Source of the DNA: an uncultured Chitinophagales bacterium
GTDB taxonomy: Bacteria > Bacteroidota > Bacteroidia > Chitinophagales > Chitinophagaceae
Assembly: GCA_946886475.1 (NCBI GenBank)
Contig: CAMPIQ010000005.1
Span: forward strand, 1 to 58,352
Direction: 5' to 3'
DNA length: 58,352 bases
In this document: positions 1 to 7,665 of the stretch, piece by piece
How positions within the stretch are numbered: the stretch's first letter is position 1
Layout of the letters: each line of letters opens with the position of its first letter
Program-made: the position numbers and the translations under genes
Notes under the pieces: generated by a model
Told to the model about the DNA's origin: nothing
What the model saw: only the letters and a program-made list of their open reading frames with translations
The model's database searches: none

Positions 1-14
1 AAGCTTGGATCTGA

Positions 15-122
15 CTTATCTGTCCCGCTACCAGCGGGATGGAATTGGCACCTTTTCCCGGCAAAACCGGGAGAGGTTGTCAAGGCTTCATCGGGCCATT
101 ACCCTCTGCCTTTCTTGATAAG
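15..122 (-). ncRNA. SAM-I (S-box) riboswitch
   Basis: On the minus strand this segment has the S-box aptamer layout. A closing P1 stem pairs CTTATC (122-117) with GATAAG (20-15). Conserved core blocks GGCCCGATGAAGCC and AAGGTGCCAATTCC follow in the right order. Two internal hairpins are visible at 56-72 (TCCCGG/CCGGGA) and 23-39 (TCCCGCT/AGCGGGA). This class binds S-adenosylmethionine and switches off methionine or SAM genes in cis. Transcription runs out of the left edge, so the expression platform and the controlled gene are outside the window. The DUF2130 gene on the other strand is not its target. I am confident about the class from the core blocks; the exact ends are approximate. Confidence 0.93.
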
Positions 123-257
123 AAATAAATAAGAACTGGAACAAAGATGGGCAAATATCTTTTACAAAAAAAATATTTAATGGCCTAAGCCAATGGATGA
201 TGGCGCCCTTTACTAAATCTTTTAGGAAAGAAAAATATTTTTCAGGAAATTTGCACC

Positions 258-1550
258 ATGCCTACTGATATTAAATGCCCGAACTGTTCCATTGTATTTG
301 ATGTAGAAAATGTTTTGTCGGCCGACGTTGAACAAAGACTCAAGCTTCAATATGAAAAGCAATTGCAACAGTCGCTTGCCCAGATGAATGCTGAAAAAAA
401 GAAACTGGAAGAAGATCAAAAGATATTTGAAGAAAAAAAGAAAAAAGAAAATGAGTTCTTTCAGCAAAAACTCCAACAGGAAAAACTAAAACTGGAAGCA
501 GAGATTCAGCAGCAATTAAAAAAAACCATTGCTGAGGATTTTGAAAACCAGGTTCGCCTGCTTACAGAAAACAACCAGCAGAACGAAGAAAAACTCCGCC
601 ATGCCCGACAAAAGGAACTTGAATTTCTAAAAAAAGAACAGGAATTAAAAAATAAGGAGCAGGAACTTGAGATCATTCTGCAAAAGAAATTGCTGGAAGA
701 AAGAAGCTCACTTACCCAACAGATCCGCAAGGAAGAATCAGACCGCACTTCCGTTAAAGAAACGGAATACCAGTTGAAGTTGAAGGAACTTGAAAAACAA
801 CTGGATGATCAGCGCAAGCTCGCTGAAGAAATGAAACGAAAATCGGAACAGGGTTCAATGCAGCTACAGGGTGAAGCACAGGAATTGTTGCTGGAAGAAA
901 TGCTCAGGGATCATTTTCCTTTTGACAGCATTTCCGAAGTAGGAAAAGGCGTTGAAGGAGCAGACTGCATTCAACACGTAATGAATAAGCTGGGCACTGA
1001 ATGTGGCAGGATCATTTTTGAAAGCAAGAGAACAAAAGCCTTCAGCAATGCATGGATCGATAAGTTAAAGACCGACATGCGGAATAAAAAAGCGGATGTT
1101 GCCATTCTTGTTACCCAGGCCTATCCAAAAGAAATGAATTGCTTTGGTGAGCGCGACGGCGTATGGATCTGTTCTTTTGGCGAAGTGCTTGCACTGACCA
1201 CTGCTTTGCGTCACACCATTATCAGCATTTCCGAAACCAAGAAAGCGGAAGAGAACCGGGGTGATAAAATGCATCTGCTGTACGATTACCTTACCGGTAA
1301 CGAATTCAGGCAGAATATTGAAACGATCGTAGAGGGTTTTTTATCCATGAAAAATTCAATTGCCCGGGAAAGGATCCAGATGGAGAAATTATGGAAAGAA
1401 AGAGAGAAGCAACTGGAAAAGGTGCTGATCAGCACTTCCGGGATGTATGGATCCATTAAGGGGATTGCAGGCGCTTCCATTGGTGATATTCCTTTGCTTG
1501 ATGATACAAATGGCGATGATGATGATGAGGTGAGGCTGATTGCCAAATAG
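258..1550 (+). CDS. DUF2130 domain protein, coiled coil with nuclease-like C-terminal domain
   Basis: A 430-residue cytosolic protein with no signal peptide or membrane segment. A CPNC pair lies at residues 7-10. A long Glu/Lys/Gln-rich coiled coil spans roughly residues 20-210. The DUF2130 domain follows at about 215-400. In it, GADC (Asp236) followed by FESK (Glu255, Lys257) looks like the D...ExK core of PD-(D/E)XK nuclease folds; that reading is my inference. The tail is strongly acidic (run of Asp near residue 420). The start ATG at 258 follows TTTGCACC and has no Shine-Dalgarno site, as usual in Bacteroidota. The gene stands alone, convergent with the phosphopantetheinyl transferase gene. 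Family membership is clear; the cellular role is not established. Confidence 0.9.
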   Translation: MPTDIKCPNCSIVFDVENVLSADVEQRLKLQYEKQLQQSLAQMNAEKKKLEEDQKIFEEKKKKENEFFQQKLQQEKLKLEAEIQQQLKKTIAEDFENQVRLLTENNQQNEEKLRHARQKELEFLKKEQELKNKEQELEIILQKKLLEERSSLTQQIRKEESDRTSVKETEYQLKLKELEKQLDDQRKLAEEMKRKSEQGSMQLQGEAQELLLEEMLRDHFPFDSISEVGKGVEGADCIQHVMNKLGTECGRIIFESKRTKAFSNAWIDKLKTDMRNKKADVAILVTQAYPKEMNCFGERDGVWICSFGEVLALTTALRHTIISISETKKAEENRGDKMHLLYDYLTGNEFRQNIETIVEGFLSMKNSIARERIQMEKLWKEREKQLEKVLISTSGMYGSIKGIAGASIGDIPLLDDTNGDDDDEVRLIAK

Positions 1551-1606
1551 GGTGATTTGAAAGTAAATGGCTGTTGAAAGGAAACAAACCTGTTACAACA
1601 TTCAAC

Positions 1607-1706
1607 GCTTAGGTCCCTGCGGGATGACAAGGTCAGAGAGGTGGTGGTTTTTTCAGTGGCCGTTTATATTCAGAGCTTAGGTCCCTGCGGGACAGGGTCA
1701 GAGGTA
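1607..1706. repeat. Two direct copies of a palindrome-bearing intergenic repeat
   Basis: The 18-base string GCTTAGGTCCCTGCGGGA occurs at 1607-1624 and again at 1675-1692. In both copies it is followed by a similar tail (ACAAGGTCAGAG in copy 1, ACAGGGTCAGAG in copy 2). Each copy contains the small dyad GTCCC-TGC-GGGA(C/T). Copy 2 lies inside the 3' end of the minus-strand phosphopantetheinyl transferase gene and encodes its last dozen or so residues. The size and hairpin suggest a REP-like element or a bidirectional terminator between two convergent genes; the sequence alone does not decide. Confidence 0.7.
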
Positions 1707-2329
1707 GTATCCGTTTGCGCCCAGGCAAGAACCATGTGATCAAAATAATGATACTGCACCGGAAAGGATACCTGCCATTCCTCTTTTAAGAAACGGGCAT
1801 CAAGTGTGCCTTTTTCTTCGTTCAATCTTCCCTTCAAACGGAGCATTTCACTAAAATCAACCTTTCCATTTCCCCACCATTTGAACATGGCTTCTTTTGC
1901 CGACCATAGAATGGTTGCAGGAACCGTTATATTTTCAAAGCCTTCTAACAACACATATTCATCTTTGTGAAGGAATTTATGAACGATCTTCATCACTTTT
2001 TCTGTTGGAATCTCTATGTCTATCCCTACCCTGCTTTTGCTACTGGCAATAACGGCCGCGTAATCGCCACAATGCGAAATTGAAAAATGATAGGCTTCAT
2101 CTTCAAGAAATGGTTTTCTTGTATCCGCTATCCTGATCAGGGAAGTCGGAAAATCCGGGAACAGGTATCTTAAAAGGTATCTGCCCGCCAGGTGCTGAAG
2201 GCGCTTATGGGGGTGGGTGATATTACGGTGCAGGGGCACATGATTCAGGAAAAAAGATTCTTCCTCTTTAATATGCCAGATGGCAAGTTTGGTATGATCA
2301 TCAACACTGTGTTGAAAAAAAATGGGCAT
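1670..2329 (-). CDS. 4'-phosphopantetheinyl transferase family protein
   Basis: About 219 residues from the ATG at 2329. An upstream in-frame GTG at 2344 is possible, but homologues usually begin MP[LI]. The enzyme moves phosphopantetheine from CoA to a serine of acyl or peptidyl carrier proteins in the cytosol. The Sfp/ACPS superfamily signature is visible. SISHCGDYA lies near residue 86, VGIDIE at about 101-106 carries the magnesium-binding Asp and Glu, and WSAKEAMFKWWG at about 142-153 carries the catalytic Glu/Lys pair. The C-terminal tail DTTSDPVPQGPKL is encoded by a copy of the intergenic repeat, so the original end was probably slightly different. No PKS or NRPS genes are nearby; a general ACP-activating role is likely. 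Confidence 0.9.
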   Translation of the reverse strand: MPIFFQHSVDDHTKLAIWHIKEEESFFLNHVPLHRNITHPHKRLQHLAGRYLLRYLFPDFPTSLIRIADTRKPFLEDEAYHFSISHCGDYAAVIASSKSRVGIDIEIPTEKVMKIVHKFLHKDEYVLLEGFENITVPATILWSAKEAMFKWWGNGKVDFSEMLRLKGRLNEEKGTLDARFLKEEWQVSFPVQYHYFDHMVLAWAQTDTTSDPVPQGPKL

Positions 2330-2390
2330 GGATTCAAATTTCACGATTATTTTGCCACTGCGATCAAATAAACCACCAAATTAGTTTTTC

Positions 2391-2927
2391 ATGATCCTCT
2401 CTGATAAACGCATACTCGAAGAAATTGAAAAAGGATCAATTAAAATTGAACCTTATCTGCGCGATTGTTTAGGAAGTAACAGCTATGACGTTCACCTGGG
2501 TAAACACCTGGCCACTTACCGCGAACACATCCTGGATGCAAAAAAACATAACGAGATAGAATATTTTGAGATTCCAGATGAGGGCTTTGTATTGTATCCG
2601 CACATTTTTTACCTGGGAGTAACGCAGGAATACACGGAAACACATGCACATGTTCCTTTCCTGGAAGGCAAATCATCTACAGGAAGACTTGGTATTGATA
2701 TCCATGCCACGGCAGGTAAGGGAGATGTTGGTTTTTGCGGTCACTGGACGCTTGAGATATCGGTAAAGCAGCCTGTTAAAGTATATCATGGCATGCCGGT
2801 TGGGCAATTGATCTATTTTCCTGTTGAAGGTGAAATTGAGATCAAATACAACCAGAAGAAAAATGCCAAGTACAGCCAACAGCCCGACCGTCCGGTGGAG
2901 AGCATGATGTGGAAGAATACATTCTGA
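2391..2927 (+). CDS. dcd: dCTP deaminase
   Basis: A 178-residue protein that deaminates dCTP to dUTP for thymidylate synthesis; it is cytosolic and normally homotrimeric. The signature EGKSSTGRLGI (about residues 92-102) holds the substrate-binding Ser and Arg. GHWTLEISV (about 119-127) holds the catalytic Glu. The C-terminal segment with YSQQPDRPVES is also typical. Length is normal for Dcd, slightly short of the E. coli enzyme. The start ATG at 2391 lies only 61 bases from the divergent phosphopantetheinyl transferase start. TAGTTTTT just before the ATG resembles a -7 box but is too close to the start codon to trust. Confidence 0.95.
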   Translation: MILSDKRILEEIEKGSIKIEPYLRDCLGSNSYDVHLGKHLATYREHILDAKKHNEIEYFEIPDEGFVLYPHIFYLGVTQEYTETHAHVPFLEGKSSTGRLGIDIHATAGKGDVGFCGHWTLEISVKQPVKVYHGMPVGQLIYFPVEGEIEIKYNQKKNAKYSQQPDRPVESMMWKNTF

Positions 2928-2987
2928 TGCAATATCCCAGGTTACTGAAATTTTGAGTTTGCCGGGACATCCGGGTTGTTGCAACAA

Positions 2988-4334
2988 TTATTCAACCCTG
3001 GCAAAGGCCTGCTGATCTATCCATAAAATACGAAACCCTTTTATGCAGGAGAAGTACACATCATAGGTTTTTGGTTTGCCTTCGAGATCGGAGAAATTAA
3101 TTTGCCAGTTTCCAATCATGGAAAATTTACCTGATGATTTTACACTCTCGAATTTGATACTGCCAACCATACCACTTGCTACTACAAGGTCCCAGTTATA
3201 TTGATTACCGGGCAAAAAATTGAAATTCTCTGTAGAAGCATGGGTATTCATACCTGCATCCAACCCTGTTACTGCATTTACATATTGTTGTATACCTGTA
3301 AACTTGTTGGTCCATTTATGCTGAAGGTCAGATTCCGCAACAGCAAATTTATTGTAGCCTGCCATCATAACCATCTTATCCCAACCCAGTTCTTCTGGAT
3401 TATACGGACCAAACTCCATTTCAAAAGTTTTTTTATCTGTTGTGATGAACTCAAGATATTTTCCATGCCCCCCACTCAAATTCTTTTTAAATAACACAAC
3501 ATGCACCTGTCTGCCTGTTGAATTCTCAATAACATCCGCTTCGGCAAACTCAATGGATTCCCAGTTGCGTATGGGTTTGAATTCAAAATTTTTAGCTGAA
3601 CTATAACGGGGTGCTACCAGCACATCCCAGGCTTCCTTCAATCCTTCCAGTAGGTCGGGAGAATAATCATCAACGACTTTATTTGGATAGTGTATCAAAA
3701 CTTTAATACCCTGTTTGGTTACTTCAACCCAGTCTTCTTTAACTACGCTTACCCAGCCATTATCAAAATTAGTGGTAGTAAAAGCAAACTTTCCCGGATT
3801 GGTAATGACAGTAGGATTTGCGCCATCGATGGGCATTAGTTGAACAGGTTCAGGAGTAATGAGTTCAACAGATCCTAAAAGTGATTCAATATCTTTCATA
3901 TAGTCCGGGCTATTGCTGGTGATCACAATGCTTGCACACCTGTTATAACCGCTCATTGTACTTAATATGGCATAAGCATTTTCATTATTGAAAACAAAAC
4001 CGGCTGAGCCCACCTTAATCTTCCATTCTCCTGATTCCTCTGGTTCATTTGCAACGGCCGCCTCCGAAGGATTATAATTTTTTACAATCAGCTCCTGCCA
4101 TTCACTGTCAAAATCCATGTTGATAGTCCCTTTACTTATGGTGCTTTTTACAATACCCACCTGGCACCAGGTTCTTTTTTGCTGATCGATTATAGTGTAT
4201 AGAATGAGGGTTTCCTTTTGCTCCTTTTTCCAGCCCTGGGGTGGAATAAAACTGATAAGGTCATAGCTTTCCTTTTGTGCCATCAGGTTTGATATGTATG
4301 CACAAAAAACAAGAAATAAAAATGTCTTTTTCAT
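2988..4334 (-). CDS. Exported protein of unknown function, paralogue A
   Basis: A 448-residue protein with a clear signal peptide (MKKTFLFLVFCAYISNLMAQ, cut after AQ). After it comes a segment beginning FIPPQGWKK, which recalls the start of PsbP/DUF1795-like lipid-facing folds; this is only a hint. The mature protein is rich in Trp, Tyr and beta-forming stretches, with no catalytic motif that I recognise. It is a tandem paralogue of the next gene upstream (4371-5732). They share blocks such as WCQxGIVKSTISKGTI, the FDSEWQEL segment, TTNFD, LVAPRYS, MAGYN[KR]FAVA and KTY..[FY]..CIKG. It is the last gene of a five-gene minus-strand run of exported proteins. Location periplasm or cell surface (inference); function unknown. 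Confidence 0.75.
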   Translation of the reverse strand: MKKTFLFLVFCAYISNLMAQKESYDLISFIPPQGWKKEQKETLILYTIIDQQKRTWCQVGIVKSTISKGTINMDFDSEWQELIVKNYNPSEAAVANEPEESGEWKIKVGSAGFVFNNENAYAILSTMSGYNRCASIVITSNSPDYMKDIESLLGSVELITPEPVQLMPIDGANPTVITNPGKFAFTTTNFDNGWVSVVKEDWVEVTKQGIKVLIHYPNKVVDDYSPDLLEGLKEAWDVLVAPRYSSAKNFEFKPIRNWESIEFAEADVIENSTGRQVHVVLFKKNLSGGHGKYLEFITTDKKTFEMEFGPYNPEELGWDKMVMMAGYNKFAVAESDLQHKWTNKFTGIQQYVNAVTGLDAGMNTHASTENFNFLPGNQYNWDLVVASGMVGSIKFESVKSSGKFSMIGNWQINFSDLEGKPKTYDVYFSCIKGFRILWIDQQAFARVE

Positions 4335-4370
4335 ATTAGTTTATTAAAATCCTGATTTGGCGATATCTGG

Positions 4371-5732
4371 TTATTTAGCCAAACCATATTTTGTATAAAT
4401 ACCAGAGCCGGGAGTATTTGCATCCAGGAGATTCAACACCCTTGCTCCTTTTATGCATGACCAGAATGCATGGTAGGTTTTAGGGCCGGATTCGATCTTA
4501 GAAAAAGAAATCTGCCAGTTATTGGGTACGGTAAACTTACCGCTTGATTTTACCTGAGCATAGTTTGCATTTCCCACCATACCATTCACAACAAGTAATT
4601 TCCAGTGGTAAGAATTTCCTGCATCAAAATTGAATTCCTCATCTGACTGGTTGAAATTCATACCGGCATATTGTCCGGTATAGATATTATATAGTTGCTG
4701 AATGCCGGTAAAGTCACTGGTCCATTTGCCTTTAAAATCAGATGCAGCCACGGCAAACCTGTTATAACCCGCCATATTTGCCAATGGCACCATGAGTTCC
4801 GTATTGCTATCCCACTGTATGGTTTCCGGATCGAATTTGTATTGTTGTATGAACGTGTTCTTGTCAGGAGCAATAAACTCGATCCAGCCGGTTTGGCCCT
4901 GGCGGAAAAAAACAATAAAAACATTTTTACCGGTGGCATTTTCAACTGCATAGCCCATGCCAAGGTAGGGTCTGTCGTAAGTGGAGATATAAGAGGTCTT
5001 ATATTTTATCAAATTACTGTAACGGGGAGCTACTAAAATATCCCATGCCCCGTTTGTCAGCACTGCCGGATCGGCAGGAAATATGGTTCCCTCTTTTGGA
5101 TAATGCAACAACACTTTCATATTTCCCTTTGCTACTTCCACCCAGTCTTCCTTTATAGTACTGGTCCAGCCATCATCAAAATTGGTGGTATTGAAAGCGA
5201 AATTGTTATCGCTTACAGCCTTGTTTTCATTCATTGAATTGTCAGCCGGCTTCACCTCCTGTAATTCCACCGATCCCAGTAAGGCATCGATATCATTCAT
5301 ATAATGCTGGCTGTTACTGGTAATGACAATGCTGGCACAACGGCCATAGCCGCTAAAGGTGGTGAGTATAGCAAAAGCGTTGCTGCCCTTGAAACTAAAC
5401 ATGGCAGAACCACTCCTGATCTTCCATCCTTCCGCTTCCAGCACCTCAGTTTTTTCAGCCGGCTGTGGATTATAATTTTTAACGACCAGTTCCTGCCATT
5501 CGCTATCAAAATCCCGGTCGATGGTACCTTTACTAATTGTGCTTTTTACAATGCCCATCTGGCACCAGATTCGTTGTTTCTGATCAATGCTACTGAAAGA
5601 AACAAGCGATTCTTTTATTTCTTTATTCCATCCCCGGGGTGGAATGAAGCTGATTAGATCAAAACTGTCTTTTTGCGCCTTCAACCCTGAAATGGAAACA
5701 TAAAAAACAAGAAATAAAAAAGTCTTTTTCAT
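4371..5732 (-). CDS. Exported protein of unknown function, paralogue B
   Basis: A 453-residue secreted protein, tandem copy of the 2988-4334 product. The signal peptide is almost identical at protein and DNA level (both genes start MKKTFLFLVF), which suggests a fairly recent duplication or gene conversion at the 5' end. An N-terminal region (about residues 25-155) opens with FIPPRGWNK and includes the shared GIVKSTISKGTI block. A second region (about 175-450) includes FAFNTTNFDDGW, LVAPRYSN and WKLLVVNGMVGN. No enzyme motif is visible. It starts 3 bases after the stop of the 629-residue upstream gene, so the genes are surely co-transcribed. Function unknown. Confidence 0.75.
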   Translation of the reverse strand: MKKTFLFLVFYVSISGLKAQKDSFDLISFIPPRGWNKEIKESLVSFSSIDQKQRIWCQMGIVKSTISKGTIDRDFDSEWQELVVKNYNPQPAEKTEVLEAEGWKIRSGSAMFSFKGSNAFAILTTFSGYGRCASIVITSNSQHYMNDIDALLGSVELQEVKPADNSMNENKAVSDNNFAFNTTNFDDGWTSTIKEDWVEVAKGNMKVLLHYPKEGTIFPADPAVLTNGAWDILVAPRYSNLIKYKTSYISTYDRPYLGMGYAVENATGKNVFIVFFRQGQTGWIEFIAPDKNTFIQQYKFDPETIQWDSNTELMVPLANMAGYNRFAVAASDFKGKWTSDFTGIQQLYNIYTGQYAGMNFNQSDEEFNFDAGNSYHWKLLVVNGMVGNANYAQVKSSGKFTVPNNWQISFSKIESGPKTYHAFWSCIKGARVLNLLDANTPGSGIYTKYGLAK

Positions 5733-5735
5733 TGC

Positions 5736-7625
5736 TTAGTCTTTAGTGATCTTAATATTGCTGATAAAATATTTATCATTCTCTGCACTGTTGCCGGCAC
5801 AGTCAAACGACAAACTATTGAATAAATGAGCCGCAGGAATTGATTTTAGGTGTTCGGCAATTTTAATACCATCTATAAAGACCTGTAGTGTTTCGTCAGT
5901 TTTTTTAATAGTAACAGCAATGCGGTTATTTTTTTTATTGTTTGAAAAACCGTTGGCAACATACCATTTAGTACCATTGGAATAACCGGGCGGTGAAGGA
6001 AAATTTGTTTCAAGTTCCGCTTCTCCATTGCGCCCACTAAAACCCGGGCGAAGTTTCAATCTCACAAATGATTCTGCATTTCCAGGTGAAGTTTCCTTTG
6101 ATAAAAGCATCGTTAATCCCCTGGCTCCCCATGTAAAATCCTTTGATGCTACCAGGTCAAAACTAAGGCTGAAATTCTGAGGCAGGGGCTTTTTTAAAAG
6201 GGTTGCATTGATGTAGTGACCTCTCAGCTCAACCCAGTTACCTTCCAGTCCATCAGGATTGGAAACTATCCCGGTCGTTCCCGAATTTGCCAATTTTGTT
6301 TGCCAGCCAATTGGTTTTTTACCAGGAGCCGTGGTTGAAAAATCTTCAAAGAAAAAAACATTTTTATCTGCAGTATTTTTCTTACTTGCCTCGGATGCTT
6401 CTGTAACCACAACGGCTTCTTTAAAAATTGGGGAATGGAGTGGCTGATAAGCCTGCCCTTTTACTTTATCAGGATTAAAGAAATAATTATAGACGTAATC
6501 AAAATTAAAATTGTTCAATATGGATTGGTGCAAATGCATATTGAATAATTGGTTGGGCATTCCTACCGTCCACCGGATTACAATCCATTGCGGTTCATCT
6601 GTACTGCAAAGAGCCCGGGTTGATTTTTTTACTTTTAAAATAGGAAAGGTGGTGAATATGCCCTCTTTCCCATTAATGTCCACATTATCAAACATATCGT
6701 AATTACCCTCCGCAGCATTCACAAAATCGTAAAGATCAATCTGCGTATCACTAGTCTTTAATTCAGCCACTTCATCCCATTTGTTCTTGTATTTTTCTTT
6801 AAGCCTTGCCAGGTTTTTTTGAGCAAGTGCAAAATTTTCTGCTGATACAGGATCAGTTTTTTGCCAGCGGTGGAACTGTTTTTCTACCTGGGTAAAAAAT
6901 TCTCCCTTAGTTATTTTCTCAAAGGGCAGTTCATGGTCCTTTGTCATAATGACTAAGTAATGCGGGTTGTCGTCGATAATTTTTGGAGGTATAAATAAAT
7001 GTTTATGCGTTTGTAAATTTTTTTGAGTATTAAACCCTGATAAATTACTTGCGGCTTTATCATCAGTATAATATCCTTTTGGATGATTATTGAAATCGGG
7101 GAATATAAAATAATATTCTTCAGGGCTCGAGATAAAAGATACAGGTGAACTGATGTATTGCAGTTGATTGACATCGATCCGCCAATATTCTGCAAAATTG
7201 TATAATGGTACAAATTTCCCCTTTGCATCCTTTTTTAAAAACGTATACATTGTTGCAGAAGCCCCATACATATGTGGCAGGGCATGGCCATTTGTATTGA
7301 TCTCATTTCCGAGCCTGCTGTTTGTACTGCTGAATTTGGGTATTTCATTCAGGTAATATCCCACATCACCGAGGCAACCTTTTGGCAGGTAAGTCTGTTG
7401 CATCCATTCAATAAACTGTTGACAATAACCAATTTGTTTTGCGCTGTATTTTCTGTTACCCAGGGTTATTCCTTTGGGTGGCGAAACAGGCTTGTAAATT
7501 TTCATCCACCCGATATCGATATCAGCAATACTTTCTAGTTTGAAACCTATGCGGTCTACGTATTCCGGTTGAGCCTGGGCAGTAAAAGTTGATATTAAGA
7601 GCGCAAGGGATATAATTTTTTTCAT
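5736..7625 (-). CDS. Exported protein with C-terminal concanavalin-like (DUF1080/LamG-type) domain
   Basis: A 629-residue protein with a signal peptide (MKKIISLALLISTFTAQAQ). The N-terminal 400 residues are not recognised. They contain many aromatic residues and MYGASATMY, and a DLYDFVNAAEGNYDMFDN stretch resembling an inter-domain recognition region. The C-terminal part, from about residue 425 (FFFEDFSTTAPGKKPIGW) to the end (FISNIKI), has the pattern of a beta-sandwich of the DUF1080/LamG/laminin-like type: the FEDF start, a GNWVELRG strand, FSLSFDLVASKDFTWG, and VFIDG near the end. Such domains bind carbohydrates or sit beside glycosidases; binding is inferred. It lies in the middle of the five-gene exported cluster. 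Confidence 0.75.
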   Translation of the reverse strand: MKKIISLALLISTFTAQAQPEYVDRIGFKLESIADIDIGWMKIYKPVSPPKGITLGNRKYSAKQIGYCQQFIEWMQQTYLPKGCLGDVGYYLNEIPKFSSTNSRLGNEINTNGHALPHMYGASATMYTFLKKDAKGKFVPLYNFAEYWRIDVNQLQYISSPVSFISSPEEYYFIFPDFNNHPKGYYTDDKAASNLSGFNTQKNLQTHKHLFIPPKIIDDNPHYLVIMTKDHELPFEKITKGEFFTQVEKQFHRWQKTDPVSAENFALAQKNLARLKEKYKNKWDEVAELKTSDTQIDLYDFVNAAEGNYDMFDNVDINGKEGIFTTFPILKVKKSTRALCSTDEPQWIVIRWTVGMPNQLFNMHLHQSILNNFNFDYVYNYFFNPDKVKGQAYQPLHSPIFKEAVVVTEASEASKKNTADKNVFFFEDFSTTAPGKKPIGWQTKLANSGTTGIVSNPDGLEGNWVELRGHYINATLLKKPLPQNFSLSFDLVASKDFTWGARGLTMLLSKETSPGNAESFVRLKLRPGFSGRNGEAELETNFPSPPGYSNGTKWYVANGFSNNKKNNRIAVTIKKTDETLQVFIDGIKIAEHLKSIPAAHLFNSLSFDCAGNSAENDKYFISNIKITKD

Positions 7626-7665
7626 TTGTTCCTGAGTTTTTAACCTGCATTAATAAATAGTTTTT

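Noticed and set aside
1..6. HindIII site (AAGCTT) exactly at the window start
   Set aside because: Could hint at a cloned insert end, but a six-base site at a boundary is easily chance, and no vector sequence is visible.
23..72. Two TCCCG/CGGGA hairpins that look like REP elements
   Set aside because: They are the internal stems of the SAM-I riboswitch on the minus strand.
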